DNA of 64,000 nt from Stygiobacter sp. RIFOXYC2_FULL_38_25 (GTDB lineage: Bacteria; Bacteroidota; Ignavibacteria; Ignavibacteriales; Melioribacteraceae), in contig MHAZ01000004.1 in NCBI GenBank assembly GCA_001803165.1, positions 1 through 64,000 on the forward strand. The letters are read 5' to 3'. The notes beneath the pieces are model-generated. The model was not told the origin of the DNA, made no database searches, and saw only the letters and a list, made by a program, of their open reading frames with translations. How positions within the stretch are numbered: the stretch's first letter is position 1; every line of letters begins with the position of its first letter. A program made the translations under genes and the position numbers. This document shows positions 1-10,087 of the stretch, in pieces.

Positions 1-83
1 TAAATCCGTCGTTAACCAGTATATTGACTTATTACCTTACGACTCTTAATTTTATTTCACCCTTCCTTTGGTATCATTTGATA

Positions 84-2303
84 CTATTTTATCAAAAGCA
101 TTTTCTTGGTTAAAATTGAATTGCCTGTGGAGACTGAATAGAAATAGATTCCGCTTGAAAGGTTATTTCCATCAAACTTTACTGAATATCTTCCCGGCAT
201 TTGATTTTCATTTACAAGTGATTTTACTAATCTGCCAAGCACATCATAAACATTTAACTTAACAATGCCAGGTCTGTTAAGCGAGTAACTAATATTTGTC
301 TCAGGGTTAAACGGATTCGGATAGTTTTGCATCAACTCAAAAGTTGTTGGTAGAGTTTCTTCTTCTTTAACACCAACAGAGGTAGAATTAGAATAGATTA
401 CACTCTTAGTGCCGCCTACAAAAATAGATCCGGATGGAATTATAGTAATATCATATACAGCAGTCTCTACATCAAAAACCGCAGAGGTACCCTGGTTAGT
501 CCAGGTTAAGCCAGCATCGGCAGATTGATAAACAGCCACACTTTTAGGTGCAGCACTTTTATATCCCACTGCCCAAACCGTATTTCCTTGAGCTGCAACT
601 CCTGTCATTGAATGAGTTAAATCTGCAACTGTAATGTAATTCCAGGTTGCGCCGCCATCTGTCGTTTTAAGAATTACTTTATCACCAACTGCAATAGCCG
701 TCGTTGCATTTATATATGATACTTCTCTTAAAGTTGCCGAAGCAGAAGCTGTTGGAACTCCGGTAAATGTAGATGCTGTCCAAGTGTTGCCTCCATCTTT
801 TGTATAGAGTGCTTTTAGTTTTTCACCAACGGTAATTCCGTTTTGCGCATCATAAAAAGCTACGCCTCTTAAATTTGCAGCAACAAGATTTGTCTTAGAA
901 GTCCACGTTGTACCGCCGTCAATTGTCTTGTAAATAATATCAACATTAGAAGCATCCTTACCGACGACAAATCCTAAATTTTCATTTATGAAGTGTACGC
1001 CATAGAGAACTTGAGTAGCGCTGCCAGTTGCATCCAAAGAAGATGTCCACGAAGCGCCGCCATCTACTGTTTTTGCAATCATACGGTAACTGCTAGCTGT
1101 ATAGCCAACTTTATCATTTACAAAGTAGATGCCCTGAATGTTTTGAGATGCTTTGTTAACTCTCTGATATGAACCTGTCCAGTTCTTACCGCCATCTACT
1201 GTTTTAAGTATTGCACCGTTAGAACCGCCGGCAAAAATTAAATTATTGTTTACTGCAAAAATGGAATTAACTGTGAAGCTCGGAACATTTGTAAGCAGTT
1301 TCCAGGTAGTTCCAAAATCAGTTGAAGATAAAAAAGCGCCATCTATTGTTGAAACAATTAGCTTATCGCCCGAACCAAAAATATTTTTTAAGGTAGAGCC
1401 ACAAGGAATATCAATTGGAGTCCAGGTTGTACCGCCGTTTGCAGTTCTAACAACGTTTCCACCAACGGCTATTCCGTTATTAGCATCCTTAAAATAGAGT
1501 TCGTACATGTTGTCATAGGTTTTATTTGCATCATCTTGTGTTAAGTAAGTCCATGTAGCACCACCATCAGTTGACTTAAGCTGAATGCTGGGTTGCGGAC
1601 CAACTAAAGATCCCCACCCGTCTGCATATACTGTATTCTGATCGAACATGAAGACTCCCTTAATATCGGTCTTAGTATAGCCTGCAGGAAAAGTTGGAGC
1701 TGTGCCTTTCGTCCAGGTTACGCCATCTTTTGTAAACCATAGATCGCACTTACCTACACCACCGCCAACAACAACACCAGAAGTTGCACTAAAGAAATCC
1801 ATTGCTTCAAGATCACCGGCAGGATTATCTGCCCCAACAGTCCATGTTGTCCCGCCATCAACTGTTTGAATTATTTTGGCTGCACTTGATGATGATGAAA
1901 TTACCCATCCTTTTTGCGCATCGGCAAAGTAAATATCATAGATGTACGCACTGGAACTTATCGCGCCTGTAACACTTATCGCAGTCCAGGTTTTACCGCC
2001 GTCTATTGTTTTATAAATTTTTGTTGTACTCCCTATAAAACCAGTTGTTGCATTCAAAAAGAAGACAGACTTTAAGTCTTCGGCAATATTTGTCGTAACA
2101 TCAGTCCATGTCTTTCCGCCATCTTGCGTTGTTTCCATAAGTCCTTTTGACCCAACGAACCAACCTGTAGTAGTATTAAGGAAGAATGCGGTTGCAAAAG
2201 TTGGAAGGCTTTGCGACGTTAATTGTTTCCAGGTCTGAGCCTCTGTATGATAGGCAAAAAGCATCACAGCTACAGCAATAATTAAAGTGTACCTCTGTTT
2301 CAT
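84..2303 (-). CDS. T9SS-exported YCF48/BNR propeller protein
   Basis: 739 residues. A Sec signal peptide (residues 1-22, hydrophobic core then TEAQ) is followed by about a dozen YCF48-like/BNR propeller units, each with the Asp-box signature DGG-x-TWT. The last ~80 residues are a T9SS type A sorting module with NYPNPFNPETNISY and a final KKMLLIK. The protein should therefore be exported across the outer membrane and either released or attached to the surface. Such propellers are usually binding scaffolds; no catalytic residues are evident and the ligand is unknown. It is the last gene of a leftward run that starts with the ECF sigma factor at 9.9 kb, about 40 bp after the barrel gene, so it may be co-transcribed with the TonB receptor locus. 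Confidence 0.85.
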   Translation of the reverse strand: MKQRYTLIIAVAVMLFAYHTEAQTWKQLTSQSLPTFATAFFLNTTTGWFVGSKGLMETTQDGGKTWTDVTTNIAEDLKSVFFLNATTGFIGSTTKIYKTIDGGKTWTAISVTGAISSSAYIYDIYFADAQKGWVISSSSSAAKIIQTVDGGTTWTVGADNPAGDLEAMDFFSATSGVVVGGGVGKCDLWFTKDGVTWTKGTAPTFPAGYTKTDIKGVFMFDQNTVYADGWGSLVGPQPSIQLKSTDGGATWTYLTQDDANKTYDNMYELYFKDANNGIAVGGNVVRTANGGTTWTPIDIPCGSTLKNIFGSGDKLIVSTIDGAFLSSTDFGTTWKLLTNVPSFTVNSIFAVNNNLIFAGGSNGAILKTVDGGKNWTGSYQRVNKASQNIQGIYFVNDKVGYTASSYRMIAKTVDGGASWTSSLDATGSATQVLYGVHFINENLGFVVGKDASNVDIIYKTIDGGTTWTSKTNLVAANLRGVAFYDAQNGITVGEKLKALYTKDGGNTWTASTFTGVPTASASATLREVSYINATTAIAVGDKVILKTTDGGATWNYITVADLTHSMTGVAAQGNTVWAVGYKSAAPKSVAVYQSADAGLTWTNQGTSAVFDVETAVYDITIIPSGSIFVGGTKSVIYSNSTSVGVKEEETLPTTFELMQNYPNPFNPETNISYSLNRPGIVKLNVYDVLGRLVKSLVNENQMPGRYSVKFDGNNLSSGIYFYSVSTGNSILTKKMLLIK

Positions 2304-2343
2304 TAGAACCTCCTTATTTTGGTATATCTATTTATTCCAATCA

Positions 2344-3825
2344 TTAAAATGCCTGCACTGTAAGTGAGATGTTTCCGGATAGGTATGATCTGGAAAAGTT
2401 ATCGGGTTTCTTTGGAGAGACATTTATGTATTGCAGACTTGCATCAATAGTTAAAAGGTCGAAGAGAGGGAAACCAATTCCGGCAGAATATTTATAACTA
2501 TTGCAATCCTTACCACCGTATATCAAGTCGTGTTCTTTAGCTCCGTAATTGAATCCACATCTCAGAAAAACTTCATCAGTTAATTTGTATTCAGCACCTG
2601 TGCGTAGTACATGATCATTAGAGACAATATTTAGAAGTAGATTATCAATGTACTTTGAAGAATCAACTGAACTATGAGAAAATTCATACTCGAGACCGAG
2701 AAGTAAAGACGGGGACGCTTGATAGCTCGCTCCGAGACCAAGAACAGTTTTTTTAATATCCCATTCCCATATCAGCAATTCTTTCAGCGAGATTTTAGAC
2801 CAGCTGTAATCGGAAAAATATCCGGCGTAGGCACCTACGGTAAGATCATCATCAAGCTTGTATTGTGTTTTCAGTTGTACGTCGAAGAATTCAAAAGCAG
2901 CATAGCTATCTTCAACTTCATCGAATGAAGTAGTCATTGATGATACAGTGGTTGTAAACGGTTTGAGTACTCTTGAATCGGAAGGAGTATAATTAGACTG
3001 CAAGCCTATCGATAATTTTTCTCCATCATCCCAGAATAATTGCGAACCAAAAGTAAATCCTTGTTTTTTAATTTTGCTGGTTATAGGTGAGCCCCTTTTC
3101 CCAACATAATAATTATCACCACGGTAATGACGCACTTCAACATCAAGGAGATTAACATCCTGTGCCTCAATAGCTTCTTGAGAATCCGAGTATTTAACAT
3201 CCACTCCAAATACTGCATTATGCATAAAATTAACTGCTAACCCAGCTTGTAATTCTGCATTACGATAAATTGTTTTAGCATAAGAATATTTTTCTTTCAA
3301 TCCGTCCATCAATTCATAAGCGACTGAACCTCCGGCGTATAAGCCCTCTATTGGTTCCCAGCTATAAATCAGAACAACTTTAGGGCCCATATATCTAAAA
3401 TCACTTGCGGTTGTATCTGTAAAATGGAATGCTTCCCCATTGTATGTATCTTTTTTAAGAGTTCTATAATTGTTTCTTCTGTTTTCATAATTGTAAGATG
3501 TAAAACCGGAAAATGTACCAAGATCACCTAACGTTTTTATTCCGTGAAATGCAGAACCTAAATTCGTATTACCTTCCGAATCATATTTTTGGCGGTAGTT
3601 TCCCCAACTGTTTCCATACGCTGGAGTAATTTTAAGATAAGATTCTTGTTCATCCATGAAAAGCCAGGCTGGGTTTCCTCCAAAATCGTATGGGGATAAA
3701 GACAAATCTCTATCAACAATCGAGAATTTTAAATCTCCCATTCCGGCAACGCGGCTAATCTGAGCCAAAGAAATATTGGAAAGAAGAAAAATGAGTAATA
3801 ATAATTTTGCCAGGCTTCTTAACAT
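2344..3825 (-). CDS. Outer-membrane beta-barrel protein, DUF6850-like
   Basis: 493 residues with a signal peptide (1-21, cleavage near ISLAQ). The remainder alternates aromatic and polar residues in strand-length blocks and ends in VQAF, typical of an outer-membrane barrel. The N-terminal half (GNPAWLF, then repeated Y-x-N and G-Y blocks) resembles the DUF6850 barrels that sit beside DUF4876 lipoproteins and TonB receptors in Bacteroidota. The neighbours here are exactly those two gene types, which supports the assignment by context; the family name is from memory and is inferred. Substrate unknown. Probably acts with the receptor encoded upstream. Confidence 0.7.
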   Translation of the reverse strand: MLRSLAKLLLLIFLLSNISLAQISRVAGMGDLKFSIVDRDLSLSPYDFGGNPAWLFMDEQESYLKITPAYGNSWGNYRQKYDSEGNTNLGSAFHGIKTLGDLGTFSGFTSYNYENRRNNYRTLKKDTYNGEAFHFTDTTASDFRYMGPKVVLIYSWEPIEGLYAGGSVAYELMDGLKEKYSYAKTIYRNAELQAGLAVNFMHNAVFGVDVKYSDSQEAIEAQDVNLLDVEVRHYRGDNYYVGKRGSPITSKIKKQGFTFGSQLFWDDGEKLSIGLQSNYTPSDSRVLKPFTTTVSSMTTSFDEVEDSYAAFEFFDVQLKTQYKLDDDLTVGAYAGYFSDYSWSKISLKELLIWEWDIKKTVLGLGASYQASPSLLLGLEYEFSHSSVDSSKYIDNLLLNIVSNDHVLRTGAEYKLTDEVFLRCGFNYGAKEHDLIYGGKDCNSYKYSAGIGFPLFDLLTIDASLQYINVSPKKPDNFSRSYLSGNISLTVQAF

Positions 3826-3884
3826 TGTTTACCTCAACAGATTGAGTAAATCAAGAAAATTTTTTGTTTCATAACTTTTCAATA

Positions 3885-4991
3885 TCATTTTTGCTTACCG
3901 GGAGTAGGTGCATTAAGTATTTCCCAATCAGACATAGCGTCATTGGAATCGCCGCCGGGTTCTCTTCTTTGCATAGACTTGCCGCTATACTTTGGTGCAC
4001 CCAGCAAAACACTTTTATCAACTCTTGTATCCAGATACTTTCTACTGGTCGTGGAGCTTACATATTGTACACCATCAATAACTGAAGAAATGTCAATACC
4101 ATCTTCCCATACTAAATCAGTTCCTGAAGCTAAAACCAGCACATCACTTGTTAAACCGACCAGAAAGTCGGCAGTCCTATCCGACCTGGTGTTTATCAAA
4201 TTAGGAACTTGAGGATTATCGAAATCAGCTACAGAAAATTGGTTGTAGAATTCCCAGTCAGCTTTGGATAAATCAATACTTGTAGCAACTGATTTCTTAT
4301 GATTAATTGCAGTTGTTGCCAAAACTTGAAATGTCTTGGGATAAAAAGGATGATTCTTCTCACCGGGTTTTCCCGGGAATTTAAACATGTACGTTACACC
4401 ATCAATATCGCCATCGTCTCCTTCATCTGCGCCGGGACCTTTCTTTCCGTCCGACGGACTATTGCCTGAGAAGCGCATAAATGTCATGCCGTCTAAATAT
4501 TTTACTTCTTCGCTGTAATTATATAACTCAAAGTATAAGTCATACATGAAATAAATATTATTAAGCGGACCACACGCATAAATTTCGTTAATTGCAATAC
4601 CTGTGTTAGCTACCTGAACAGCTTTAATTGTATCCTCAAGAACTTTGCCGGAAATAATTTCTTTATTATTCAGAGAACCGACGAGCAAAATATTAGAGTA
4701 CTTTGGATGAGTAAGCCGGGCACTAATACTATATGTAGAAGATGGAATGCCTTCTAATATCAATATGCCTTCAGAGTCTGTGTACCTTATCGAAATTCCA
4801 TATTCAGAAGAAAGGATTACTTTGGCATTCTTTAAAGGGATATAAACCGGTGTATTTCCTACAACTGTGGTGTCTCCAATAACTACTATTTTTGCTCTTG
4901 CATTGCCTTCGGATGTAACCGGCATTTGCTGCTGGCAGCTTATTAGCGCTGTAACTATAACAGCTGTTATTAATATCTTATGAAATTTCAT
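3885..4991 (-). CDS. DUF4876-type lipoprotein
   Basis: Signal peptide MKFHKILITAVIVTALISC with a lipobox-type cysteine (ALISC-QQQ), so an outer-membrane lipoprotein. Residues ~15-105 form a carboxypeptidase-regulatory/CNA-B-like strand-rich domain (SEGILILEGIPSSTYSIS). From ~120 on, the segments INEIYACGPLNN and YFELYNYSEEVKYLDG match the pattern of DUF4876, which resembles lamin-tail-like folds. The ATG at 4991 is preferred; a GTG at 5006 overlaps the stop of the TonB-receptor gene upstream, so the two are translationally close or coupled. In Bacteroidota this family accompanies SusC-like receptors, probably as a surface accessory; ligand unknown. Confidence 0.75.
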   Translation of the reverse strand: MKFHKILITAVIVTALISCQQQMPVTSEGNARAKIVVIGDTTVVGNTPVYIPLKNAKVILSSEYGISIRYTDSEGILILEGIPSSTYSISARLTHPKYSNILLVGSLNNKEIISGKVLEDTIKAVQVANTGIAINEIYACGPLNNIYFMYDLYFELYNYSEEVKYLDGMTFMRFSGNSPSDGKKGPGADEGDDGDIDGVTYMFKFPGKPGEKNHPFYPKTFQVLATTAINHKKSVATSIDLSKADWEFYNQFSVADFDNPQVPNLINTRSDRTADFLVGLTSDVLVLASGTDLVWEDGIDISSVIDGVQYVSSTTSRKYLDTRVDKSVLLGAPKYSGKSMQRREPGGDSNDAMSDWEILNAPTPGKQK

Positions 4992-5002
4992 AATAAGCCT
5001 TT

Positions 5003-7984
5003 TCACTTTGTTAAACTGTCAAACATCATACTGAACTCAATACCATAGAATAAATCCGGATTCCGTTTCTCGTCCGACATTTGAGTTAGCGAACTATTAT
5101 ATCTTCTAATTGCCGGGTCATCAAAAAAATTATTAACATAGAATGAAACTTCCGCCCCTTTGAATAACGATTTGCTCATATTAAAACTGAAGAGCCATTT
5201 GTTCGGTTTTCGTTTAATCTCTTGCTCGAAAAGGTAAGAAGCAGTTACAGTTGAGCCGGCAATATTAAAATCAATCGGCGCATCATCAAGATCCCGTGTT
5301 CTTTCAAAAAGCAACTGCTCTGCCCGTAATGTAATCCATAACCCTAAGGATGGAAGTGTATATTTGACCGAGTAATTTAGCTGTAGTCTGTCGTTCCATT
5401 TCTCTCCCCTCGGATACGTCCATCCGATCATCGTATCTACTTCTGAAGTCAAAAGTCTAAAATTTGGGTATTGCCCCTTCGATGCATCCGGTGTGCTGGA
5501 ATAATAATTTCCGACTCCCGGATATTTTACGAATGAATATGAACCGGTTACATTAAAGTCCATGTTCAACGCATCTATCTTAGAAGTTCTGACTGAGAAC
5601 TCGATTCCTTTCGTTTCGGTTATCCCTATATTCGAATAGAGAGAATAGTCATCAACAAAAAAAGCTTTGATTGTATTGCTGACATTGGTTAAAATGAAAA
5701 TAGGTATATCGTAACCGATGAGACTTCCTTTCCTTTGCTTAAAGTATGCTGATGCTGTCATGCCAACTGTGTTAAACAGCTTATGGTCGTAAGCTACTTC
5801 GCACATTGCCTCACGATAGCCTTTTAAATCCGGCTGATGCAGATTATTTCTGATGTATAGATTATTGCCGGTATATGGATTTCTCCAGGGCATAACATCT
5901 ACTTGAGGGTAAATTCTGCTCATTGGTGGAGATTTTGAAGAAGAACCAGCGCTTAATCGAAGTTGGTTCACCTTCGAGAAATAGACCATTAAATTTATTC
6001 TCGGGTTAAAAAATGTTCCTTGATGAGACTCAACAAGATCGCCATCTCCCCATAAGCCCGAGAGGTTAAACTTGGTTGGACGGTACATCTCATATCTAAA
6101 TCCAACCATTAAACTAAAATCGAAAAGCATGTGCCCAGTAATCTTATCTTCAAAGTAAGCGCCCAATAAGAACTGTCCGGGTATGTCATCAAAGCTATAA
6201 GGTCGTCTTCCAGTACCCTGTCCATAAAAACTTAATAGTGTATCGAAGACAACACCCTCCCCGGTATTAGCATTATACTGAGGTTCTATGCCGACAAGAA
6301 TTTTGTGTACAATATCGCCGGTATAAAATGCATCATTATATTCGAGCCGACCTCCAAGTGTCCATTCAATCCCTTTTGTCTCAACTTGCCCAATGTAACT
6401 TGTTAGAGTGTCCCCGCTTGGAATTATAACATAATCGGTAACAAGTTTAGATCTCATTGAATTTTCTTTACGCATCGTGGTGTAAAGATTATAATCTATA
6501 GATGAGACACCATCATCATCCTTATAACTTCCCCACGACGAAAGTGAAACAGAGTAACTCCGGTTATAATTTCTTGTGTGGCGCAAATCTTCTTTTGGCT
6601 CTTCTTCATCAAAAATTCTTTGATATGATATTTTATTATTTGTAGTAAGAGCATTATCAAAGAACTTTTTCGAATAGACTAGTTGACCGGTTAATCTTAA
6701 GTACTCATCGCCGGAAACCCTTACATCTCTTTCGCTTTGAGCAGCATTAAGATTATAACTGAGCGACCCTTCACCAACTCTAAACCCTCCTTCAAAATTT
6801 CCTTCCTGTGTATCCGGGTTATTTTTCAACTTAAGTCTATTTGGCGAAACACCGGTTTTTGATTTAATGTTAATAACGCCGGAAGTAGCGTCTCCATATT
6901 TAACAGAAGGAAGTCCTGTAGTAATTTCTATGTTTTGAATATTATCTGCGGGAATTGTTCTAAGATCAACTCCGGCTCCCATGTTATTCGAACCGAAATT
7001 TGCTGTGGAGGCTCTCTCGAACTGCATGTTTGCATTGTTCGATACCGGAGCGCCGTCAATAACTACAAGTGTTCCAAAAGTGCTGGAGTTATCCTGTTCA
7101 TTTCCACGCAACGCAACTTGCGATGTTTTACCTAAACCGGGATTAGATGTTTTTTGAACGCCGGGAACTAGATCCAAAACATCCTTAATGCTGGAAGCCT
7201 GATAGTGTTCAATCTCTCCGCTTGTAATTGTTGTTTTAGTTCTTGAGTCTGTTGGGATTAGATCCCTTGTTCCGGTAACTTCTATTCCACCAATTAGAAA
7301 GGCAGTTTCCTTTAGGATAAAGTTCTGTTCAAGAAGAATCCCGGCAGTAATTTTTACGCGACGAATTATTTTTTCATAGCCCATGTAGGATATTTCAAGG
7401 GTATATTCGCCGGGTTTAATATTTCTTAGAGAAAAATTTCCGTTAACATCGCTTGTTGTTCCAACACCAAGCTCCCTTATCAAAATATTTGTACCGAAAA
7501 GTTTTTCATTTTTTTCGTTTTTAATATTTCCTTTAATTCCGCCGGTTGTTTCATCTATTCTTATTTGTTTAGCTAAAGCAATTTCGCCCGGCGCAAACTC
7601 GTAATAACTTATATTATGGATGGAGAGGATTTCATCAAGCAGTTCATAAAGAGGCTTGTCTTCATAATTGATTGTTACACCCCGGATGTTAAGTAAACGG
7701 TCGTCATATACAAAGTTGATTTTGTTCTCTCTGGCAATTGACTTAATAATATCAGTCAGATTAGCGCTCGACATCTGTATTGTAATAAGAGTACTTAATG
7801 AATTACCGGCATTCTTCTTAAGATTTCCTATTGACTGGTAATCAAAGACTTCATCTTCTTTTAAATCCGATAGCAAAAATTCTTTGCTGTTGATTTCTTC
7901 CGGGTCGGGAATATTTTGGAATGCAGCAAACTGGATATTACTCAAACAAATTATGATGACTAATACTCTTAAATGTGAGTGCAT
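5003..7984 (-). CDS. TonB-dependent outer-membrane receptor with STN domain
   Basis: 993 residues. Order of parts: signal peptide (1-~22); an STN/secretin-like signalling domain (~66-140, LTDIIKSIARENKINFVYDD); a CarboxypepD_reg-like domain (~150-228, GNFSLRNIKPGEYTLEISYMGY); a TonB plug (~250-375, with VVIDGAPVSNNANM and GVINIKSKTG); then a long barrel ending in an aromatic-rich strand (FYGIEFSMMF). The STN domain is what lets FecA-like receptors signal through FecR to an ECF sigma factor, and exactly those genes lie directly upstream on the same strand. The receptor probably imports a bulky nutrient such as a chelated metal or glycan; which one cannot be read from sequence. Confidence 0.92.
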   Translation of the reverse strand: MHSHLRVLVIIICLSNIQFAAFQNIPDPEEINSKEFLLSDLKEDEVFDYQSIGNLKKNAGNSLSTLITIQMSSANLTDIIKSIARENKINFVYDDRLLNIRGVTINYEDKPLYELLDEILSIHNISYYEFAPGEIALAKQIRIDETTGGIKGNIKNEKNEKLFGTNILIRELGVGTTSDVNGNFSLRNIKPGEYTLEISYMGYEKIIRRVKITAGILLEQNFILKETAFLIGGIEVTGTRDLIPTDSRTKTTITSGEIEHYQASSIKDVLDLVPGVQKTSNPGLGKTSQVALRGNEQDNSSTFGTLVVIDGAPVSNNANMQFERASTANFGSNNMGAGVDLRTIPADNIQNIEITTGLPSVKYGDATSGVINIKSKTGVSPNRLKLKNNPDTQEGNFEGGFRVGEGSLSYNLNAAQSERDVRVSGDEYLRLTGQLVYSKKFFDNALTTNNKISYQRIFDEEEPKEDLRHTRNYNRSYSVSLSSWGSYKDDDGVSSIDYNLYTTMRKENSMRSKLVTDYVIIPSGDTLTSYIGQVETKGIEWTLGGRLEYNDAFYTGDIVHKILVGIEPQYNANTGEGVVFDTLLSFYGQGTGRRPYSFDDIPGQFLLGAYFEDKITGHMLFDFSLMVGFRYEMYRPTKFNLSGLWGDGDLVESHQGTFFNPRINLMVYFSKVNQLRLSAGSSSKSPPMSRIYPQVDVMPWRNPYTGNNLYIRNNLHQPDLKGYREAMCEVAYDHKLFNTVGMTASAYFKQRKGSLIGYDIPIFILTNVSNTIKAFFVDDYSLYSNIGITETKGIEFSVRTSKIDALNMDFNVTGSYSFVKYPGVGNYYSSTPDASKGQYPNFRLLTSEVDTMIGWTYPRGEKWNDRLQLNYSVKYTLPSLGLWITLRAEQLLFERTRDLDDAPIDFNIAGSTVTASYLFEQEIKRKPNKWLFSFNMSKSLFKGAEVSFYVNNFFDDPAIRRYNSSLTQMSDEKRNPDLFYGIEFSMMFDSLTK

Positions 7985-8007
7985 TTTTCTTCCTTAATCT
8001 TATCCTT

Positions 8008-9117
8008 TCAATTCTTGTTTATAAAGATTGTACGGTTTTCATACTTTAGTTTAATATCGAGTGTAAGGCTAATAACCGACAGAATTTTGTTAAGCGAGTC
8101 TGAACCAAAAAAGCCGGTCATCGTTATGTTCTTAAGCGAATCGGATTGAAACGAAGTTTTGATATTATAGTAACGCTCTATTTCATCCATAACATCAGAT
8201 AGCCGCGTGTGTTCGAAACTGAATTTATCGTTACGCCATGCCAAGTAATGGCGCAAGTTTGCTTTCTGTACTTTAGGCATTCTAATTCTATTATCGAACG
8301 AGAGTAAGTCACCCTTTTTCAACTTAAACACTTCTTCCTTGGTTGGGCTAAAAGTATTAACCGAGCCCTTGACAACAACAACACTTATTCGTTCACCTCG
8401 GTTTTTAATATCGAACTCTGTGCCAGTAACAACCGTTAGCACATTACCGGATTTAACAGAGAAAGGCTTTTCTTTATTCGAAGCCACAGAAAAGTAAGCT
8501 TCTCCTTCGAGCACAACATCTCTTGTTCTCTCTCCAAAAGTTTCGGGATAAGTCAGTTTGCTCAGGGTATTTAAATGTACTTTAGAACCATCCGGAAGTG
8601 TAACCGAAAGCTTTTCTCCCCGGTTTGTTTTTACTTCTAAGTATTTTGTAGCCGGTTCAACAAAGCTAACCAGCCTGTTCTTTTTTGTTGAATGCTGTTC
8701 AATTAAAAAAGACAACCCGACAGATGCTACAACAATAAGCGTTAAGGCAAAATGAAGCATTTTGCTTGTATAAACTGTTCTCCAATAATCGGTTTGAATT
8801 TCCAAGGGATGCAAAATTTTGAAAACCGAAGAGGAAGAAGCTTTGGGTTCTCTCTCTAAATTCAACAGAGCTTGTGTATTACGTTCGGCTAAAACTCTCT
8901 GCCGAATATTTTGCCACTGAATATTTTTATCCGGCAACGAAGGATTTTGTGATAAATCGAACTTATCTAACAAAAGAGCTATTTCGCTGTAAGTCTCTCT
9001 GTTTTTTTCCGATTCGGAGAGCCACTGCTCAAAGAACTCTTTTTCCTCGGGACTTAAATCGTTGTTATGTGCCCGGGCAATAAATTGGTAATCAACGGTT
9101 TTAGAAAATTTGAACAT
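8008..9117 (-). CDS. FecR-family anti-sigma/sigma regulator
   Basis: 369 residues. The cytoplasmic N-terminus has the DUF4880-like motif FEQWLSESEKNRETY. One transmembrane helix lies around residues 120-140. The periplasmic part contains a FecR domain (~160-255, TNRGEKLSVTLPDGSKVHLN, LEGEAYFSV, GTEFDI) and a C-terminal DUF4974-like module (~297-366, TRLSDVMDEIERYYNIK). Members of this family sit in the inner membrane, hold the ECF sigma factor and release or activate it when the loaded TonB receptor touches the periplasmic domain. It lies between the sigma factor (9302-9880) and the receptor (5003-7984), all transcribed leftward. Confidence 0.92.
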   Translation of the reverse strand: MFKFSKTVDYQFIARAHNNDLSPEEKEFFEQWLSESEKNRETYSEIALLLDKFDLSQNPSLPDKNIQWQNIRQRVLAERNTQALLNLEREPKASSSSVFKILHPLEIQTDYWRTVYTSKMLHFALTLIVVASVGLSFLIEQHSTKKNRLVSFVEPATKYLEVKTNRGEKLSVTLPDGSKVHLNTLSKLTYPETFGERTRDVVLEGEAYFSVASNKEKPFSVKSGNVLTVVTGTEFDIKNRGERISVVVVKGSVNTFSPTKEEVFKLKKGDLLSFDNRIRMPKVQKANLRHYLAWRNDKFSFEHTRLSDVMDEIERYYNIKTSFQSDSLKNITMTGFFGSDSLNKILSVISLTLDIKLKYENRTIFINKN

Positions 9118-9301
9118 AGTTTCGGCTTTTTATTAACTATAATACACGCGGGATGAAAAAAAGTACTATCCGTTTGAAAAATTATTTTTTGATCTCGACA
9201 AGAATTTTAGGGCAAAACATATTTGTTAAATTTCTTTAGCTCAATCGCTATTAGTTGGGATTTTAAAGATGAGGCTCCCAAGTAATTGGGAGTAATGATG
9301 C

Positions 9302-9880
9302 TTAATCAATGTACTTAATCAATCTTTTTCTAAGTACAGCGAGCGCTTTGTTCATCTGGTTTTTTACTGTTTGCAGCGAAACGCCCATCACCTCCGAAAT
9401 TTCGGAATAGCTAAACCCGGAAAAACGGCTTAGTAGAAATGTTGATTTACATCTTTCCGGCAAAGTATTGATGGCTTGCTGAAAATCATTCATGAAAAAT
9501 GAGTTATCAATTTCACTATCTATGCTTTTGCTTAATTGAAGCAAAATATTCTCTTCGTCAAAAGAAACAAGAGGCATACTTCGTTGAACTTGATTTATTG
9601 CCAGATTGCGCGCAATCTTAAAAAGATATGCTTTGAATGACTGGCGAGGATCGAGATTATCAATTGCCAGCCAGAATTTAACAAATGATTCTTGCGTTAA
9701 GTCTTCGGCAATTTCTCTGCTGTTGGTATAGCGGAATAAATAATAAAACAATTGGGGCTGAATAGAAAAGAAAAACTCTTGAAGAGCAGACTCATCTTTA
9801 CTCTTAATTCGAGAGTATAATTCAATCAATTCTTCGTTTAGATTTGATTCGACTTCTTTTTGTGTTTCCCTTTCTAGCAT
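9302..9880 (-). CDS. ECF-type RNA polymerase sigma-70 factor
   Basis: 192 residues, normal length for the FecI-like group of Bacteroidota. Region 2 is at ~25-95 (EIAEDLTQESFVKFWLAI, then FKAYLFKIARNLAINQVQR) and region 4 at ~135-188 (LPERCKSTFLLSRFSGFSYSEISEVMGVSLQTVKNQM). It should direct transcription of the downstream receptor locus and is probably controlled by the FecR-like protein encoded 185 bp downstream. The 207-bp gap upstream should hold its own promoter; no consensus could be confirmed there. Confidence 0.93.
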   Translation of the reverse strand: MLERETQKEVESNLNEELIELYSRIKSKDESALQEFFFSIQPQLFYYLFRYTNSREIAEDLTQESFVKFWLAIDNLDPRQSFKAYLFKIARNLAINQVQRSMPLVSFDEENILLQLSKSIDSEIDNSFFMNDFQQAINTLPERCKSTFLLSRFSGFSYSEISEVMGVSLQTVKNQMNKALAVLRKRLIKYID

Positions 9881-10027
9881 TCTTATTTACTCAGTTTAGA
9901 GAGATTCTGGAAGAATCCAGCTCAACTTAAAATTAACTTAACTAAAAAGAGTCGCTAATTCAAAGAGAAATATTAATAACGACCAAAAAAAATTGAGAAC
10001 CGGTGAATTAAATTTCATTATTCTAAT

Positions 10028-10057
10028 AAAAAAGCCGCTCAGAAATCTAAAGCGGCT
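10028..10057 (-). terminator. Rho-independent terminator of the 10088-12343 gene
   Basis: The 7-bp stem AGCCGCT/AGCGGCT (10033-10039 with 10051-10057) and 11-nt loop are followed, on the minus strand, by a run of T. It sits about 30 bp past the stop codon of the leftward T9SS gene. The same 25-bp hairpin, loop included, recurs at 25901-25925. Confidence 0.85.
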
Positions 10058-10087
10058 CTATGAAATCGTGTTACAGAAGATGTTTCT

